NCBI GenBank assembly: GCA_030429495.1
Contig: JAUIFH010000004.1
Coordinates: 186,001-250,000 of the forward strand
DNA: 64,000 nucleotides
Reading direction: 5' to 3'
Source: Alphaproteobacteria bacterium
GTDB taxonomy: Bacteria > Pseudomonadota > Alphaproteobacteria > Rhodobacterales > Rhodobacteraceae
Part shown: positions 1 through 9,459 of the stretch, one piece after another
Layout of the letters: each line of letters opens with the position of its first letter
Position numbering within the stretch: position 1 is the stretch's first letter
The notes under the pieces: generated by a model
The model's input: the letters and a program-made list of their open reading frames with translations, nothing else
The model's database searches: none
Told to the model about the DNA's origin: nothing
Made by a program: the position numbers and the translations under genes

Positions 1-150
1 CAGACATCGGACGGGAATTCGGTTCTCGACAGCGCCGCACCGGCGCCCGCCGAAAACGCCGATGCGCCTGCGGCACCGGCCCTTCCCGAAGGCGATCTGC
101 TGCCGCCGGCCTCCGGCGACGCGCCGCTTGCCCCGCCTGCCGCGGATTAA
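1..150 (+). CDS. secG: 3' end of preprotein translocase subunit SecG (partial, truncated by window start)
   Basis: Frame 1 translates QTSDGNSVLDSAAPAPAENADAPAAPALPEGDLLPPASGDAPLAPPAAD* ending at 150. Ala/Pro-rich tail and position just upstream of pyrG fit alphaproteobacterial SecG. Confidence 0.6.
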   Translation, partial: QTSDGNSVLDSAAPAPAENADAPAAPALPEGDLLPPASGDAPLAPPAAD

Positions 151-317
151 CCACCGACCACAACGCTTTGACCTGACGGTCAAAGCCCACCACAACACTT
201 TGCGGTCCGGTTGCGGGCAGATCGCGAATCTGTTACTTCTTAAATCCCGTGATACGGCGTCACCACCGGGCGCCGCGAACCTGAGAAATTTGAGGCAGTC
301 ACGGGAGCTTCACGAGC

Positions 318-1961
318 ATGGCGCGTTACGTTTTCATCACCGGCGGTGTGGTTTCCTCGCTTGGCAAAGGGCTTGCCTCCGCCGCGCTCGGCGCATTGCT
401 CCAGGCGCGCGGCTTCTCGGTCCGGCTCCGGAAACTCGACCCCTACCTGAACGTCGATCCCGGCACGATGTCGCCCTTCGAACATGGCGAGGTCTTCGTG
501 ACCGACGACGGGGCGGAGACCGACCTCGACCTTGGCCACTACGAACGTTTCACCGGGGTCCATGCCCGCAAGACCGACTCGATCTCCTCGGGGCGCATCT
601 ATTCCAACGTGCTGGAGAAGGAGCGCCGCGGCGACTACCTCGGCAAGACGATCCAGGTGATCCCGCATGTCACCAATGAAATCAAGGACTTCATCTCTAT
701 TGGCGAGGATGAGGTCGATTTCATGCTCTGCGAGATCGGCGGCACGGTCGGCGATATCGAAGGCCTGCCCTTCTTCGAGGCGATCCGCCAGTTCGCGCAG
801 GAACGTCCGCGCGGCGAATGCATCTTCATGCACCTGACGCTCCTGCCCTATCTCGCGGCAAGCGGCGAATTGAAGACCAAGCCGACCCAGCACTCCGTGA
901 AGGAGCTTCGCTCCATCGGCCTGCAGCCCGATGTGCTGGTCTGCCGCTCGGAACACGAGATCCCGGAGAAGGAGCGCGCCAAGATCGCGCTGTTCTGCAA
1001 CGTCCGTCCGGAGGCGGTGATCCCCGCCTACGATCTGAAGTCGATCTATGAAGCGCCGCTGGCCTATCACCGCGTCGGGCTCGATCAGGCGGTGCTCGAC
1101 GCCTTCGGCATTTCGCCCGCGCCGAAACCCAATCTGGACCGCTGGACCGATGTCATGGACCGGCTGGAACATGCGGAGGGCGAGGTTCGCGTCGCCATCG
1201 TTGGCAAGTACACGCAGCTTGAGGACGCCTATAAATCCATCGCCGAGGCGCTGACCCATGGCGGTATGGCGAACCGTGTACGGGTCAAGGCCGAATGGAT
1301 CGACGCCGAGATATTCGAGGCCGAGGACCCCGCGCCCTATCTTGAGAACTTCCACGCGATCCTCGTCCCCGGCGGCTTTGGCGAGCGGGGGACCGAGGGC
1401 AAGATCAAGGCCGCGCAGTTCGCCCGGGAAAAGCAGATCCCCTATCTCGGCATCTGCCTTGGCATGCAGATGGCGGTGATCGAGGCCGCGCGGAACGTCG
1501 CCGGCGTGACCAAGGCCGGGTCTGAGGAGTTCGACCACGAGAAGGGCGCGAAGCGGTTCGAACCGGTCGTCTATCACCTCAAGGAATGGGTGCAGGGCAA
1601 CCACACGGTCGCCCGCAAGGTGGGCGACGACAAGGGCGGCACGATGCGCCTCGGCGCCTACTCCGCGCATTTGAAGGACGGCTCCAGAGTGGCCGAGGTC
1701 TATGGCACGACGGATATCGAGGAACGCCACCGCCACCGCTACGAGGTGGATGTGAAATACCGCGAGAAGCTTGAGAAATGCGGGTTGGTGTTCTCGGGCA
1801 TGAGCCCGGACGGACGGCTGCCGGAGATTGTCGAGTGGAAGGACCATCCGTGGTTCATCGGCGTCCAGTTCCATCCCGAACTGAAGTCCAAACCCTTCGC
1901 CCCCCATCCGCTGTTCGCGGATTTCGTGCGGGCGGCGAAGGAGGTGGAGCGGCTGGTTTAG
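318..1961 (+). CDS. pyrG: CTP synthase
   Basis: 547 aa; [29 protein letters not shown]-terminus, GATase motif [11 protein letters not shown]-terminal [21 protein letters not shown]. Confidence 0.98.
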   Translation: MARYVFITGGVVSSLGKGLASAALGALLQARGFSVRLRKLDPYLNVDPGTMSPFEHGEVFVTDDGAETDLDLGHYERFTGVHARKTDSISSGRIYSNVLEKERRGDYLGKTIQVIPHVTNEIKDFISIGEDEVDFMLCEIGGTVGDIEGLPFFEAIRQFAQERPRGECIFMHLTLLPYLAASGELKTKPTQHSVKELRSIGLQPDVLVCRSEHEIPEKERAKIALFCNVRPEAVIPAYDLKSIYEAPLAYHRVGLDQAVLDAFGISPAPKPNLDRWTDVMDRLEHAEGEVRVAIVGKYTQLEDAYKSIAEALTHGGMANRVRVKAEWIDAEIFEAEDPAPYLENFHAILVPGGFGERGTEGKIKAAQFAREKQIPYLGICLGMQMAVIEAARNVAGVTKAGSEEFDHEKGAKRFEPVVYHLKEWVQGNHTVARKVGDDKGGTMRLGAYSAHLKDGSRVAEVYGTTDIEERHRHRYEVDVKYREKLEKCGLVFSGMSPDGRLPEIVEWKDHPWFIGVQFHPELKSKPFAPHPLFADFVRAAKEVERLV

Positions 1962-2133
1962 TCAACACTCTCAGCCGAAAGCCCAGCTTGCGAATTGTGC
2001 CGTCAGGTATCGGCGATCTGCAATCTGGGTGCTAGGACCACGCTAGCGTTTGCTGGTGTTGTGGTAGTACTATTCGACTGGTCTCGCACCTTTCCAATGT
2101 TCCGGTCCAGCGGGCTTTTCGGGGTTTGCCTTC

Positions 2134-2928
2134 GTGCCGAAAGTTGAGCTTACTCATGTTGCGGTCTTCTATCTTTCGGCGCTTGGCCTTGCCATCGCCA
2201 TCGCGCTTTTCGGTAGAGAGTTGGGTGACGGTGCACTTGCTCTGACGATGGTGACACCAGCTGCCGCAGTACTGATTGTCTTTGCGCTATTCGTTCCGAG
2301 GAACGCGCGCGGCGGCTTCATCGACAGCCTAGGAATCCTCAGGATCGGTTTTCGGGGTATCGGTCTCGCGGTCGGCGCGCCCGCGGTGATCTTTGGCGCT
2401 AGCCTTTTGGTTCTGATGTTGCTCGATCTTATCACTATTCGCCCAGATGCGGCGGGATCGCTACCCCGCATTGTTGTCAGTTCCCTCATCGGCCTGATAA
2501 TCAGTGTCCTACTTGCACTTACCGAGGAAATCGGCTGGCGCGGGTACCTGCTGCCCAGATTCATGCCGCTCGGTACCTTGACGGCAATGATCGTCGTAGG
2601 CTTCCTGCATGGCGTCTGGCATCTGCCACTGATCCTACTGACCGACCTCTATCACCCGACCGGCAACAAGCTCTATGTCGTGCCGCTGTTTCTTGCCACC
2701 TTGACCCTCGCGGGGGTCTTTTACGGCTACCTTCGCTTGACCAGCGCGAGCATCTGGCCGGTCGCCATCGCCCATGCTGCCGTGAACACGTTCTGGAGCG
2801 TTGCTGGAAAACTCTCGGAGGCGTCGTCGCCATTCGTGGAAGAATATGTGGGCGGCGAAAGCGGAATAGTCATGATTGTAGGCCTTCTGATCTTGGCGCC
2901 GCAGTTATCACGCCGCCTGAGACGGTAG
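2134..2928 (+). CDS. CPBP-family intramembrane metalloprotease (type II CAAX endopeptidase-like)
   Basis: 264 aa, multiple hydrophobic segments, EEIGWRGYLLPR (EExxxR) motif, later FLHGVWHLPL and IAHAAVNTFW. GTG start. Confidence 0.88.
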   Translation: MPKVELTHVAVFYLSALGLAIAIALFGRELGDGALALTMVTPAAAVLIVFALFVPRNARGGFIDSLGILRIGFRGIGLAVGAPAVIFGASLLVLMLLDLITIRPDAAGSLPRIVVSSLIGLIISVLLALTEEIGWRGYLLPRFMPLGTLTAMIVVGFLHGVWHLPLILLTDLYHPTGNKLYVVPLFLATLTLAGVFYGYLRLTSASIWPVAIAHAAVNTFWSVAGKLSEASSPFVEEYVGGESGIVMIVGLLILAPQLSRRLRR

Positions 2929-3035
2929 GTCGAGGTGCCCTCTGACTCCGCAGAGCCCTGCTCGACCGTACCTCCCCCTTCCCAACCGCGCGACCCTCGC
3001 CTAAATCAAGGCACGCAAATCCAAGGGAGGCGTCC

Positions 3036-3458
3036 ATGCTCATCCGTTCCGTCCGCGACGTTCTGGGCGACCGCCCCGTTCCCTCCGTCTCCCCCGCGGC
3101 CACGGTCCGGGAGGCTGCCCATATCCTCGACCACCACGATATCGGCGCGCTCGTCGTGCTCGACGGCGGCACCCTCGCCGGCGTCCTTTCCGAGCGTGAC
3201 GTGATCCGGCGCTGCGTCGCGCAGGACGCGGACCCGGCCACCGCCACGGTGGCCGAGGTGATGACCGGCACGCCAAAAACCGTCGCCGCCGAGGCCGGCC
3301 TCGCCGACGCCATCCGCATGATGTCCGAGGGCCATTTCCGCCACCTGCCGGTGATGGAGGGCGACGCCTGCATCGGGCTTCTGTCGATCCGCGATATTCC
3401 GACCGAATACCGCATGATGGTCGAACGCTTCCGCGAGATGCGCGGCGGGGCCGGCTGA
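3036..3458 (+). CDS. CBS-domain pair protein
   Basis: 140 aa; two tandem CBS repeats (VREAAHILDHHDIGALVVLD...GVLSERDVIRR; LADAIRMMSEGHFRHLPVME...GLLSIRDI). Confidence 0.92.
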   Translation: MLIRSVRDVLGDRPVPSVSPAATVREAAHILDHHDIGALVVLDGGTLAGVLSERDVIRRCVAQDADPATATVAEVMTGTPKTVAAEAGLADAIRMMSEGHFRHLPVMEGDACIGLLSIRDIPTEYRMMVERFREMRGGAG

Positions 3459-3532
3459 GGCAAGGCACCTGTCATGTGCCCGTCATCCTGCCGTGATCTA
3501 AGCCGTCCGATTCTGCCGCAACGGAGCCCGCG

Positions 3533-4447
3533 ATGACCGACGACACCACACCCTCTCAGGATTGGCTTGAGGCCGAACTCGCCGACACGCTCGACGAGGA
3601 TTACGAGCTTGAGCTGGAGGATGCGGTGCTCTCGATGGAGATCAAGAGGATCTACCAGAGCCATCATCCGGAAATGATCGACCGGAGGGCTTATTTCAAC
3701 GCCCTGATCCGTCTTCAGTCCGAACTCATCAAGCTGCAGGACTGGGTACAGCACTCCAAGGAAAAGGTCGTGGTCGTCTTCGAGGGTCGCGACAGCGCCG
3801 GCAAGGGCGGCGTGATCAAGCGGATCACCCAGCGGCTCAATCCCCGCGTGGCGCGCGTCGTGGCGCTGCCCGCGCCGACCGACCGCGAAAAAAGCCAGTG
3901 GTATTTCCAGCGCTACGTTCCGCACCTGCCGGCGGGCGGCGAGATCGTGCTGTTCGACCGGTCCTGGTACAACCGCGCCGGGGTCGAACGCGTGATGGGC
4001 TTTGCATCCGAGGCGCAGGTCGAGAACTTCTTCAACGACGTGCCGGAATTCGAACGGATGCTGGTCCGCTCCGGCATCCGGCTGGTGAAATACTGGTTCT
4101 CGATCACCGACGAGGAACAGCAGATGCGCTTCCTCATGCGCATCCACGATCCCATGAAGCAATGGAAGCTTTCGCCCATGGACCTGCAATCCCGGGTGCG
4201 CTGGGAACAGTATACCAAGGCCAAGGAAGAGATGCTGCATCGCACCAATATCCCCGAGGCGCCCTGGTACATCGTCGAGGGCAATGACAAGAAGCGGGCG
4301 CGGCTGAACTGCATCGACCATCTGCTCAGCCTCGTCCCCTACGGCGAGGTTCCGCACGAGGATATCACGCTGCCAAACCGCGTGTTCAACCCCGACTATG
4401 AGCGCGCCGTCCTGCCGCGCGCGCTTTACGTTCCGTCGAAATACTGA
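3533..4447 (+). CDS. ppk2: Polyphosphate kinase 2 (copy 1)
   Basis: 304 aa; Walker A FEGRDSAGKGGVIKRI, Walker B FDRSWYNRAGVERVMGF, C-terminal PWYIVEGNDKKRARLN. Confidence 0.95.
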   Translation: MTDDTTPSQDWLEAELADTLDEDYELELEDAVLSMEIKRIYQSHHPEMIDRRAYFNALIRLQSELIKLQDWVQHSKEKVVVVFEGRDSAGKGGVIKRITQRLNPRVARVVALPAPTDREKSQWYFQRYVPHLPAGGEIVLFDRSWYNRAGVERVMGFASEAQVENFFNDVPEFERMLVRSGIRLVKYWFSITDEEQQMRFLMRIHDPMKQWKLSPMDLQSRVRWEQYTKAKEEMLHRTNIPEAPWYIVEGNDKKRARLNCIDHLLSLVPYGEVPHEDITLPNRVFNPDYERAVLPRALYVPSKY

Positions 4448-4461
4448 CCGCGTGGGCCGCG

Positions 4462-5229
4462 TTATTCCGACCGACCAAACAGGGTCGAAACGGTCGAGGT
4501 CCGGCTACGGTAGAATGCCGTTTCCGCCTCACCCATGCCGGTATCGAACATCCACGGCCGGTGTCCTGCCAGAAATCCCTTTCCGGCGAGGCGGATGGCC
4601 GGGATGCGGGGCTGGGATGACAGGATGTCCTCCGACCGGGGTTGAGCGCGTGGAACGTAGAGAAAGAAGGTCGTATCGATCCCGTTCAGATAGGTGTCCG
4701 GCTCGACCTCGTTCTGGAAGAACCGCCGGTAGTAGCGTGCGACCGTGAATCCGTTCCCGATATCCATGTCGAGGTCGATGCGTTCGGCGTCGAAGATATC
4801 AAGTGCCGGACCGATCTTCACAACGTCGTAGCGCCGGGCGAGCGTGACCATCTTGATCATGAATTCTGCGCATGGCGGTTCGGGCAGTTCAAGGTCCGGA
4901 TCAGTGAAGATCATCGGCTGCTCGATGCCGTTCAGCGCGACGCAACGCCGGACGGCCCGGCGCGGGCCGATATTCTTGCGGAAGTCCCACAGCCGCGCGC
5001 AGCGGGCGAACTCGGCCGAACCGAAATAGCCACGCAATTCGTCCGAGACGGAGCCTTGATCGAAAATGGTGATATTGCCGAAACCATGCCTGTGAAACCA
5101 CGCCACGCTGTCGCGAACATAGGTCGGCTGCTCGAAACTGTTGATGAAGACCGGAACTTCGGCGCGAAGCCGTGCTTCGTCCCAGCACGTCCAGTCCGCT
5201 CGACTGGCTTCTGCCTCGTCGTCTGGCAT
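4462..5229 (-). CDS. Glycosyltransferase family 2-like protein
   Basis: Minus ORF; likely start MPDDEAEASRAD at 5229. EVPVFINSFEQPTYVRDSVAWFHRHGFGNITIFDQGS and MIFTDPDLELPE (DxD-like) resemble GT-A enzymes. Confidence 0.6.
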   Translation of the reverse strand: MPDDEAEASRADWTCWDEARLRAEVPVFINSFEQPTYVRDSVAWFHRHGFGNITIFDQGSVSDELRGYFGSAEFARCARLWDFRKNIGPRRAVRRCVALNGIEQPMIFTDPDLELPEPPCAEFMIKMVTLARRYDVVKIGPALDIFDAERIDLDMDIGNGFTVARYYRRFFQNEVEPDTYLNGIDTTFFLYVPRAQPRSEDILSSQPRIPAIRLAGKGFLAGHRPWMFDTGMGEAETAFYRSRTSTVSTLFGRSE

Positions 5230-5431
5230 ACGTCTCCGCCCTCTCCCCGCCTCGTCGCGCCTTTTTTCCGAATCTAGCAGCGAAGCCATTGCGCGGCCAG
5301 CCGGCCAATACGCTTTCGCCGCCGGAGCCGGGCACCGGCCTCCATGAACTTTCCCTCTCCCTGCCGTGGCCGCTCCCCATTCCCGCCGCAATATCGGCGT
5401 TGAATGATCCTCGGGACGTAGGAGAAGGGGA

Positions 5432-5641
5432 ATGGCCATGATCTTTGGCGCACTTATCGCTGGAACCGCCACTGGTATCGCGGCCGCGCTCATTGCCGTC
5501 CTCGCTTTCGGTCTGCCGGTCTGGACCGGATTGCTTGCCTGGTGGGGCATCGGCACGATTTTCACGCTGTTGCCCGTGCTTGCCCTCGCGCTGCGCGAGA
5601 AAGAGGAAGCCGCAATTCCCGAAGGCTTCGTCGTCGCCTGA
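5432..5641 (+). CDS. Small two-TM membrane protein
   Basis: 69 aa MAMIFGALIAGTATGIAAALIAVLAFGLPVWTGLLAWWGIGTIFTLLPVLALAL..., ribosome-binding-like GGAGAAGGGG upstream. Confidence 0.6.
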   Translation: MAMIFGALIAGTATGIAAALIAVLAFGLPVWTGLLAWWGIGTIFTLLPVLALALREKEEAAIPEGFVVA

Positions 5642-5692
5642 TAGCCGGCGCGAACGCGCATACGCTTTGCAGACGCCCGGAATTCCGCCTAT

Positions 5693-6145
5693 ATGGCGCT
5701 CATGTTCGGCCGCCTTCTTTCCCAGCTCCTGACACCGGAGCCCGCGCCCCTGCCTGCGCCCGACGCGCAGGTCGCGCTCGCCGCCTTGCTGGTTCGCCTC
5801 GCGCGGGCCGACGAGGACTATACCGACCCCGAGCGTGCGCGCATCGACCGCATCCTGGGCCTGCGATACGGCCTGTCGCCGTTCGAGGCGGCAAGGCTCA
5901 GGACCGAGGCCGAGGAACTGGAGGCGGAAGCCCCCGACACCGTCCGCTTCACCCGCGCGCTAAAAGATGCGGTGCCGCACGAGGACCGGATGAGCCTCAT
6001 GGAAGCGCTTTGGTCAGTTGCCTTGTCGGACGACGACCGCGACCCGCGCGAGGACGCCATGATCCGGGTGACGGCCGACCTCCTGGGAATCAATGACCGC
6101 GACCGCGCGGTTGCCAGACAAAACGTCGAGAACAAACCGAAATGA
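5693..6145 (+). CDS. TerB-like (tellurite-resistance/DnaJ N-terminal fold) protein
   Basis: 150 aa acidic helical protein with VALAALLVRLARADEDYTDPERARIDRIL and EALWSVALSDDDRDPREDAMIRVTADLLGI, typical TerB repeat. Confidence 0.75.
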   Translation: MALMFGRLLSQLLTPEPAPLPAPDAQVALAALLVRLARADEDYTDPERARIDRILGLRYGLSPFEAARLRTEAEELEAEAPDTVRFTRALKDAVPHEDRMSLMEALWSVALSDDDRDPREDAMIRVTADLLGINDRDRAVARQNVENKPK

Positions 6146-6903
6146 TCGCCAGCCTTGCGATGTACGACTGGCCGCAAGTCGCGGCCGAGCATGACCGACT
6201 GTGGGCGCTCACGCGCGAGGCGCTGGCCGACGAGGGTATCGCGGCGCCCACGCATCTGACCCGGAGCGGGAGCCTGTGGGACATCTGGGAAAGCCCGGAT
6301 CTGGTCCTCGGCCAGACTTGCGGAATGCCCTACCGGACGCGCCTGCACGGGCATGTGGAACTGGTGGCGACCCCCGATTACGGCCTGCCGGACGCCCCGT
6401 CGGGACATTACTATTCGGAATTCGTCACCCGCGCCGACGAAGCGGGCGAGATCGCTGACTTCATCGACCGGACACTTGCCTTCAACGGGCAGGACAGCCA
6501 GTCGGGCTGGGCGGCGGCGCAGAACCATGTCGCACCCGCCGTCTTCACCCATACCCGCCACACCGGCGCGCACCGCGAAAGCGCCCGTGCCGTCGCCGAG
6601 GGGCGCGCCGACATCGCCGCGATCGACGCGGTGACCTGGCGGCTGATCGTTGCGCACCAGCCCGACCTCGCCGGACGCCTCCGTGTCATCGGGCACACCG
6701 CGCCCACACCCGGCCTGCCGCTGATTACGGCCAAGGGCCGCGACCGCGCCGCAATCGCGCGCGCGGTCAACGCGGCCATCCGCGCGCTTGCCCCGGCGGA
6801 CCGCGCGGCGCTGATGATCGAAAGCCTTGCGACGGTTCCGGCCGAGGCCTACCTCGCGGTGCCAACGCCCCCGCCGCCGTCGCAGGATGTGCCCGTGAAC
6901 TGA
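6142..6903 (+). CDS. PhnD-like phosphate/phosphonate-type periplasmic binding protein (no obvious signal peptide)
   Basis: 253 aa; MIASLAMYDWPQVAAEHDRLW..., GHTAPTPGLPLITAKGRD; resembles stand-alone PhnD-superfamily proteins. ATGA overlap with the TerB-like gene. Confidence 0.65.
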   Translation: MIASLAMYDWPQVAAEHDRLWALTREALADEGIAAPTHLTRSGSLWDIWESPDLVLGQTCGMPYRTRLHGHVELVATPDYGLPDAPSGHYYSEFVTRADEAGEIADFIDRTLAFNGQDSQSGWAAAQNHVAPAVFTHTRHTGAHRESARAVAEGRADIAAIDAVTWRLIVAHQPDLAGRLRVIGHTAPTPGLPLITAKGRDRAAIARAVNAAIRALAPADRAALMIESLATVPAEAYLAVPTPPPPSQDVPVN

Positions 6904-6991
6904 GCAGATCGCTCGGAATTTGACGCCACGGCGAACAAAAAGCGCATTGTAAACGGACAAAATATCCGCCCTACTCTGCGCCGGGGAGAAA

Positions 6992-7777
6992 ATGCCAGTG
7001 ACAGAAAAAGAAACACCGGTCATCGAAATTCGCGACCTTCACAAGGCCTATGGCCAGCTTGAGGTGCTCAAGGGCGTCTCTCTGGCGGCAAGGCGCGGCG
7101 AGGTCGTATCGCTCATCGGATCGTCCGGATCGGGCAAGTCGACACTCCTGCGTTGCTGCAACCTTCTGGAGGACAGCCAGCAGGGCGACGTCATCTTCAA
7201 GGGCGAGAAGGTAGCGTGGAGAGGCGAAGGCCTTGCCCGCCATCCCGCCGACCGCGCGCAGGTCATTCGCATCCGCACCAACCTGTCGATGGTGTTCCAA
7301 CAGTTCAACCTGTGGGCCCACATGACGATCCTGCAAAACGTCATGGAGGCGCCGCTGACGGTCCTGAAGCGCGACCGCGCCGAGGTCGAGGCGGCCGCAC
7401 GAAAGTACCTCGACAAAGTCGGCATCGGCGACAAGTGCGATGCCTTCCCGGCCCAGCTTTCGGGCGGCCAGCAGCAGCGCGCGGCAATCGCCCGCGCACT
7501 TTGCATGGAACCTACGGCGCTTCTCTTCGATGAGCCGACTTCAGCGCTCGACCCCGAATTGCAGCAAGAGGTCGTGAAGGTGATCAAGGCGCTGGCTGAA
7601 GAGCACCGCACAATGATCATCGTTACCCACGACATGCGGCTTGCGGCCGACGTCTCGGACCACGTCGTCTTTCTTCATCAGGGCAAGATCGAAGAAGAAG
7701 GCCCCCCGGCCGAGCTTTTCGGCAACCCGAAAACCGAACGCCTGCAAGGGTTCCTGAGCGCGACCATTGCGGCCTGA
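6992..7777 (+). CDS. Polar amino acid ABC transporter ATP-binding protein
   Basis: 261 aa; Walker A GSSGSGKST, signature LSGGQQQRAAIARAL, Walker B LLFDEPTSALDPEL. Confidence 0.95.
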   Translation: MPVTEKETPVIEIRDLHKAYGQLEVLKGVSLAARRGEVVSLIGSSGSGKSTLLRCCNLLEDSQQGDVIFKGEKVAWRGEGLARHPADRAQVIRIRTNLSMVFQQFNLWAHMTILQNVMEAPLTVLKRDRAEVEAAARKYLDKVGIGDKCDAFPAQLSGGQQQRAAIARALCMEPTALLFDEPTSALDPELQQEVVKVIKALAEEHRTMIIVTHDMRLAADVSDHVVFLHQGKIEEEGPPAELFGNPKTERLQGFLSATIAA

Positions 7778-7813
7778 CTATCAAAGCAGCTCAACAAGAC
7801 TGGGAGTAATCTA

Positions 7814-8533
7814 ATGAAAAAGCTTGTTCTTTCTGTCGCCGCACTGGCGCTGACCGCGGGGCTTGCCTCTGCCCAGACAGTGCGCATGGGCACCGAGGGC
7901 GCCTACCCTCCGTACAACTTCATCAACGATGCGGGCGAGGTCGACGGGTTCGAGCGCGAACTGGGCGACGAGCTGTGCGCGCGGGCGGAACTGACCTGCG
8001 AATGGGTGACGAACGAGTGGGATTCGATCATCCCGAACCTCGTCTCGGGCAACTACGACACGATCATCGCCGGCATGTCGATCACCGACGAACGTGATGA
8101 AGTCATCGACTTCACGCAGAACTACATCCCGCCCGCGGCCTCGGCCTACGTCGCGCTTTCTGCGGATGTGGACCTATCAGGCATCATCGCGGCGCAAACC
8201 GCGACGATCCAGGCCGGCCATGTCGCCGAAACCGGCGCGACGCTGCTGGAGTTCCCGACGCCGGATGAAACCATTGCAGCCGTGCGCAACGGCGAGGCCG
8301 ACGCGGTGCTGGCCGACAAGGACTTCCTTGTGCCGATCGTCAACGAATCCGGCGGCGAACTGGTCTTTGCCGGTGAAGATGTGCCGCTCGGCGGCGGCGT
8401 CGGCATGGGCGTTCGGGAATCGGACGGCGAATTGAAAGGAAAGTTCGACGCGGCGATCCAGTCGATGAAGGACGACGGCACGCTGAACGACATGATCAAG
8501 AAGTGGTTCGGCGACGAAGCGCTGGTCTTCTGA
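7814..8533 (+). CDS. Amino acid ABC transporter substrate-binding protein (SBP family 3)
   Basis: 239 aa with signal peptide MKKLVLSVAALALTAGLASAQ, RMGTEGAYPPYNFINDAGEVDGFERELGDELC, NYDTIIAGMSITDERDEVIDFTQNY. Confidence 0.95.
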   Translation: MKKLVLSVAALALTAGLASAQTVRMGTEGAYPPYNFINDAGEVDGFERELGDELCARAELTCEWVTNEWDSIIPNLVSGNYDTIIAGMSITDERDEVIDFTQNYIPPAASAYVALSADVDLSGIIAAQTATIQAGHVAETGATLLEFPTPDETIAAVRNGEADAVLADKDFLVPIVNESGGELVFAGEDVPLGGGVGMGVRESDGELKGKFDAAIQSMKDDGTLNDMIKKWFGDEALVF

Positions 8534-8540
8534 GGATAAT

Positions 8541-8564
8541 GGGCGGGGCCGGACGGCCCCGCCC
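8541..8564 (+). terminator. Strong GC stem-loop between the SBP and permease genes
   Basis: GGGCGGGGCC-GGAC-GGCCCCGCCC perfect 10-bp stem, 4-nt loop, just after the SBP stop; no long T-tract. Confidence 0.7.
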
Positions 8565-8574
8565 GCTTTGACCC

Positions 8575-9459
8575 ATGTTCAGTTTCTGCACCGATCCCGA
8601 CGCGCTCGAAGGCGTGAAATGGCTGTCCTGCTATCTCACGACGGGCAAGCATCAGTCGATGTACTGGGCCGTGGGCACAGTGCTTCTCCTGCTTGCGATC
8701 ACTGCTCCGGCGGCGCTTCTGTTCGGATTTGGCGGCGCCACGGCGGCGCGCAGCCGGTTCCGGCCGCTCGCCTGGTTCGGCAAGATCTACATCTCGATCG
8801 TGCGCGGCGTACCGGACATTGCCTTCTTCCTGTTCTTCGTCATCGCCCTCGACCAGGCCTTCGAATGGGTCCGGCATCAGGTCAAATGTCCGGACTGGGA
8901 TCAGGAAATCTGGCAGGGCAACGACTTCCGGGTCTGCCCCGAGGCGAAGCTGCCGCTCGGCAATGCCGCGCAATGGGTGCATGAAACCTATGGCTTCTTC
9001 CTTGCCGTCCTGACCTTCGCCATCGTCTTTGGCGCCTTCGCCGCCAACGTGCTTTACGGCGCGATGCAAGCGGTTCCCCGCGCCCAGATCGAGACGGCCG
9101 AAGCCTACGGGATGACCCACCGCCAGAGCTTCTGGCGGATTCTCGTGCCACAGATGTGGGTCTACGCGCTGCCGGGCCTCTCGAACCTCTGGATGGTGCT
9201 TATCAAGGCAACACCGCTCCTGTTCCTTCTCGGCGTCGAAGACATCGTCTACTGGGCGCGGGAGCTTGGCGGGTCGAAGACGGCGCAGTTCACCGACTAC
9301 CCCCACCCGGACTGGCGCATGTGGTATTTCGCGGCGCTGCTGGTCTTCTACCTCGCCTTCACGCGCGTCTCGGAAATCGTGCTCGACAAGATCATGCGGC
9401 GCCTGACCAAGGGCCAGGCGACAATGGGCGGCGAAAAGCAGCGAAAGGCAGCGGCATGA
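8575..9459 (+). CDS. Amino acid ABC transporter permease (HisQ/M type)
   Basis: 294 aa; multiple TMs, EAA-loop ETAEAYGMTHRQSFWRILVPQMWVYALPGLSN. Confidence 0.92.
   Translation: MFSFCTDPDALEGVKWLSCYLTTGKHQSMYWAVGTVLLLLAITAPAALLFGFGGATAARSRFRPLAWFGKIYISIVRGVPDIAFFLFFVIALDQAFEWVRHQVKCPDWDQEIWQGNDFRVCPEAKLPLGNAAQWVHETYGFFLAVLTFAIVFGAFAANVLYGAMQAVPRAQIETAEAYGMTHRQSFWRILVPQMWVYALPGLSNLWMVLIKATPLLFLLGVEDIVYWARELGGSKTAQFTDYPHPDWRMWYFAALLVFYLAFTRVSEIVLDKIMRRLTKGQATMGGEKQRKAAA

Noticed and set aside
240-1907. 555-aa minus-strand ORF antisense to pyrG
   Set aside because: Frame mirrors pyrG codons in high-GC DNA (GC-skewed third positions leave few stops). Translation is Asp/His/Leu/Arg-rich and resembles no family; pyrG is unambiguous.
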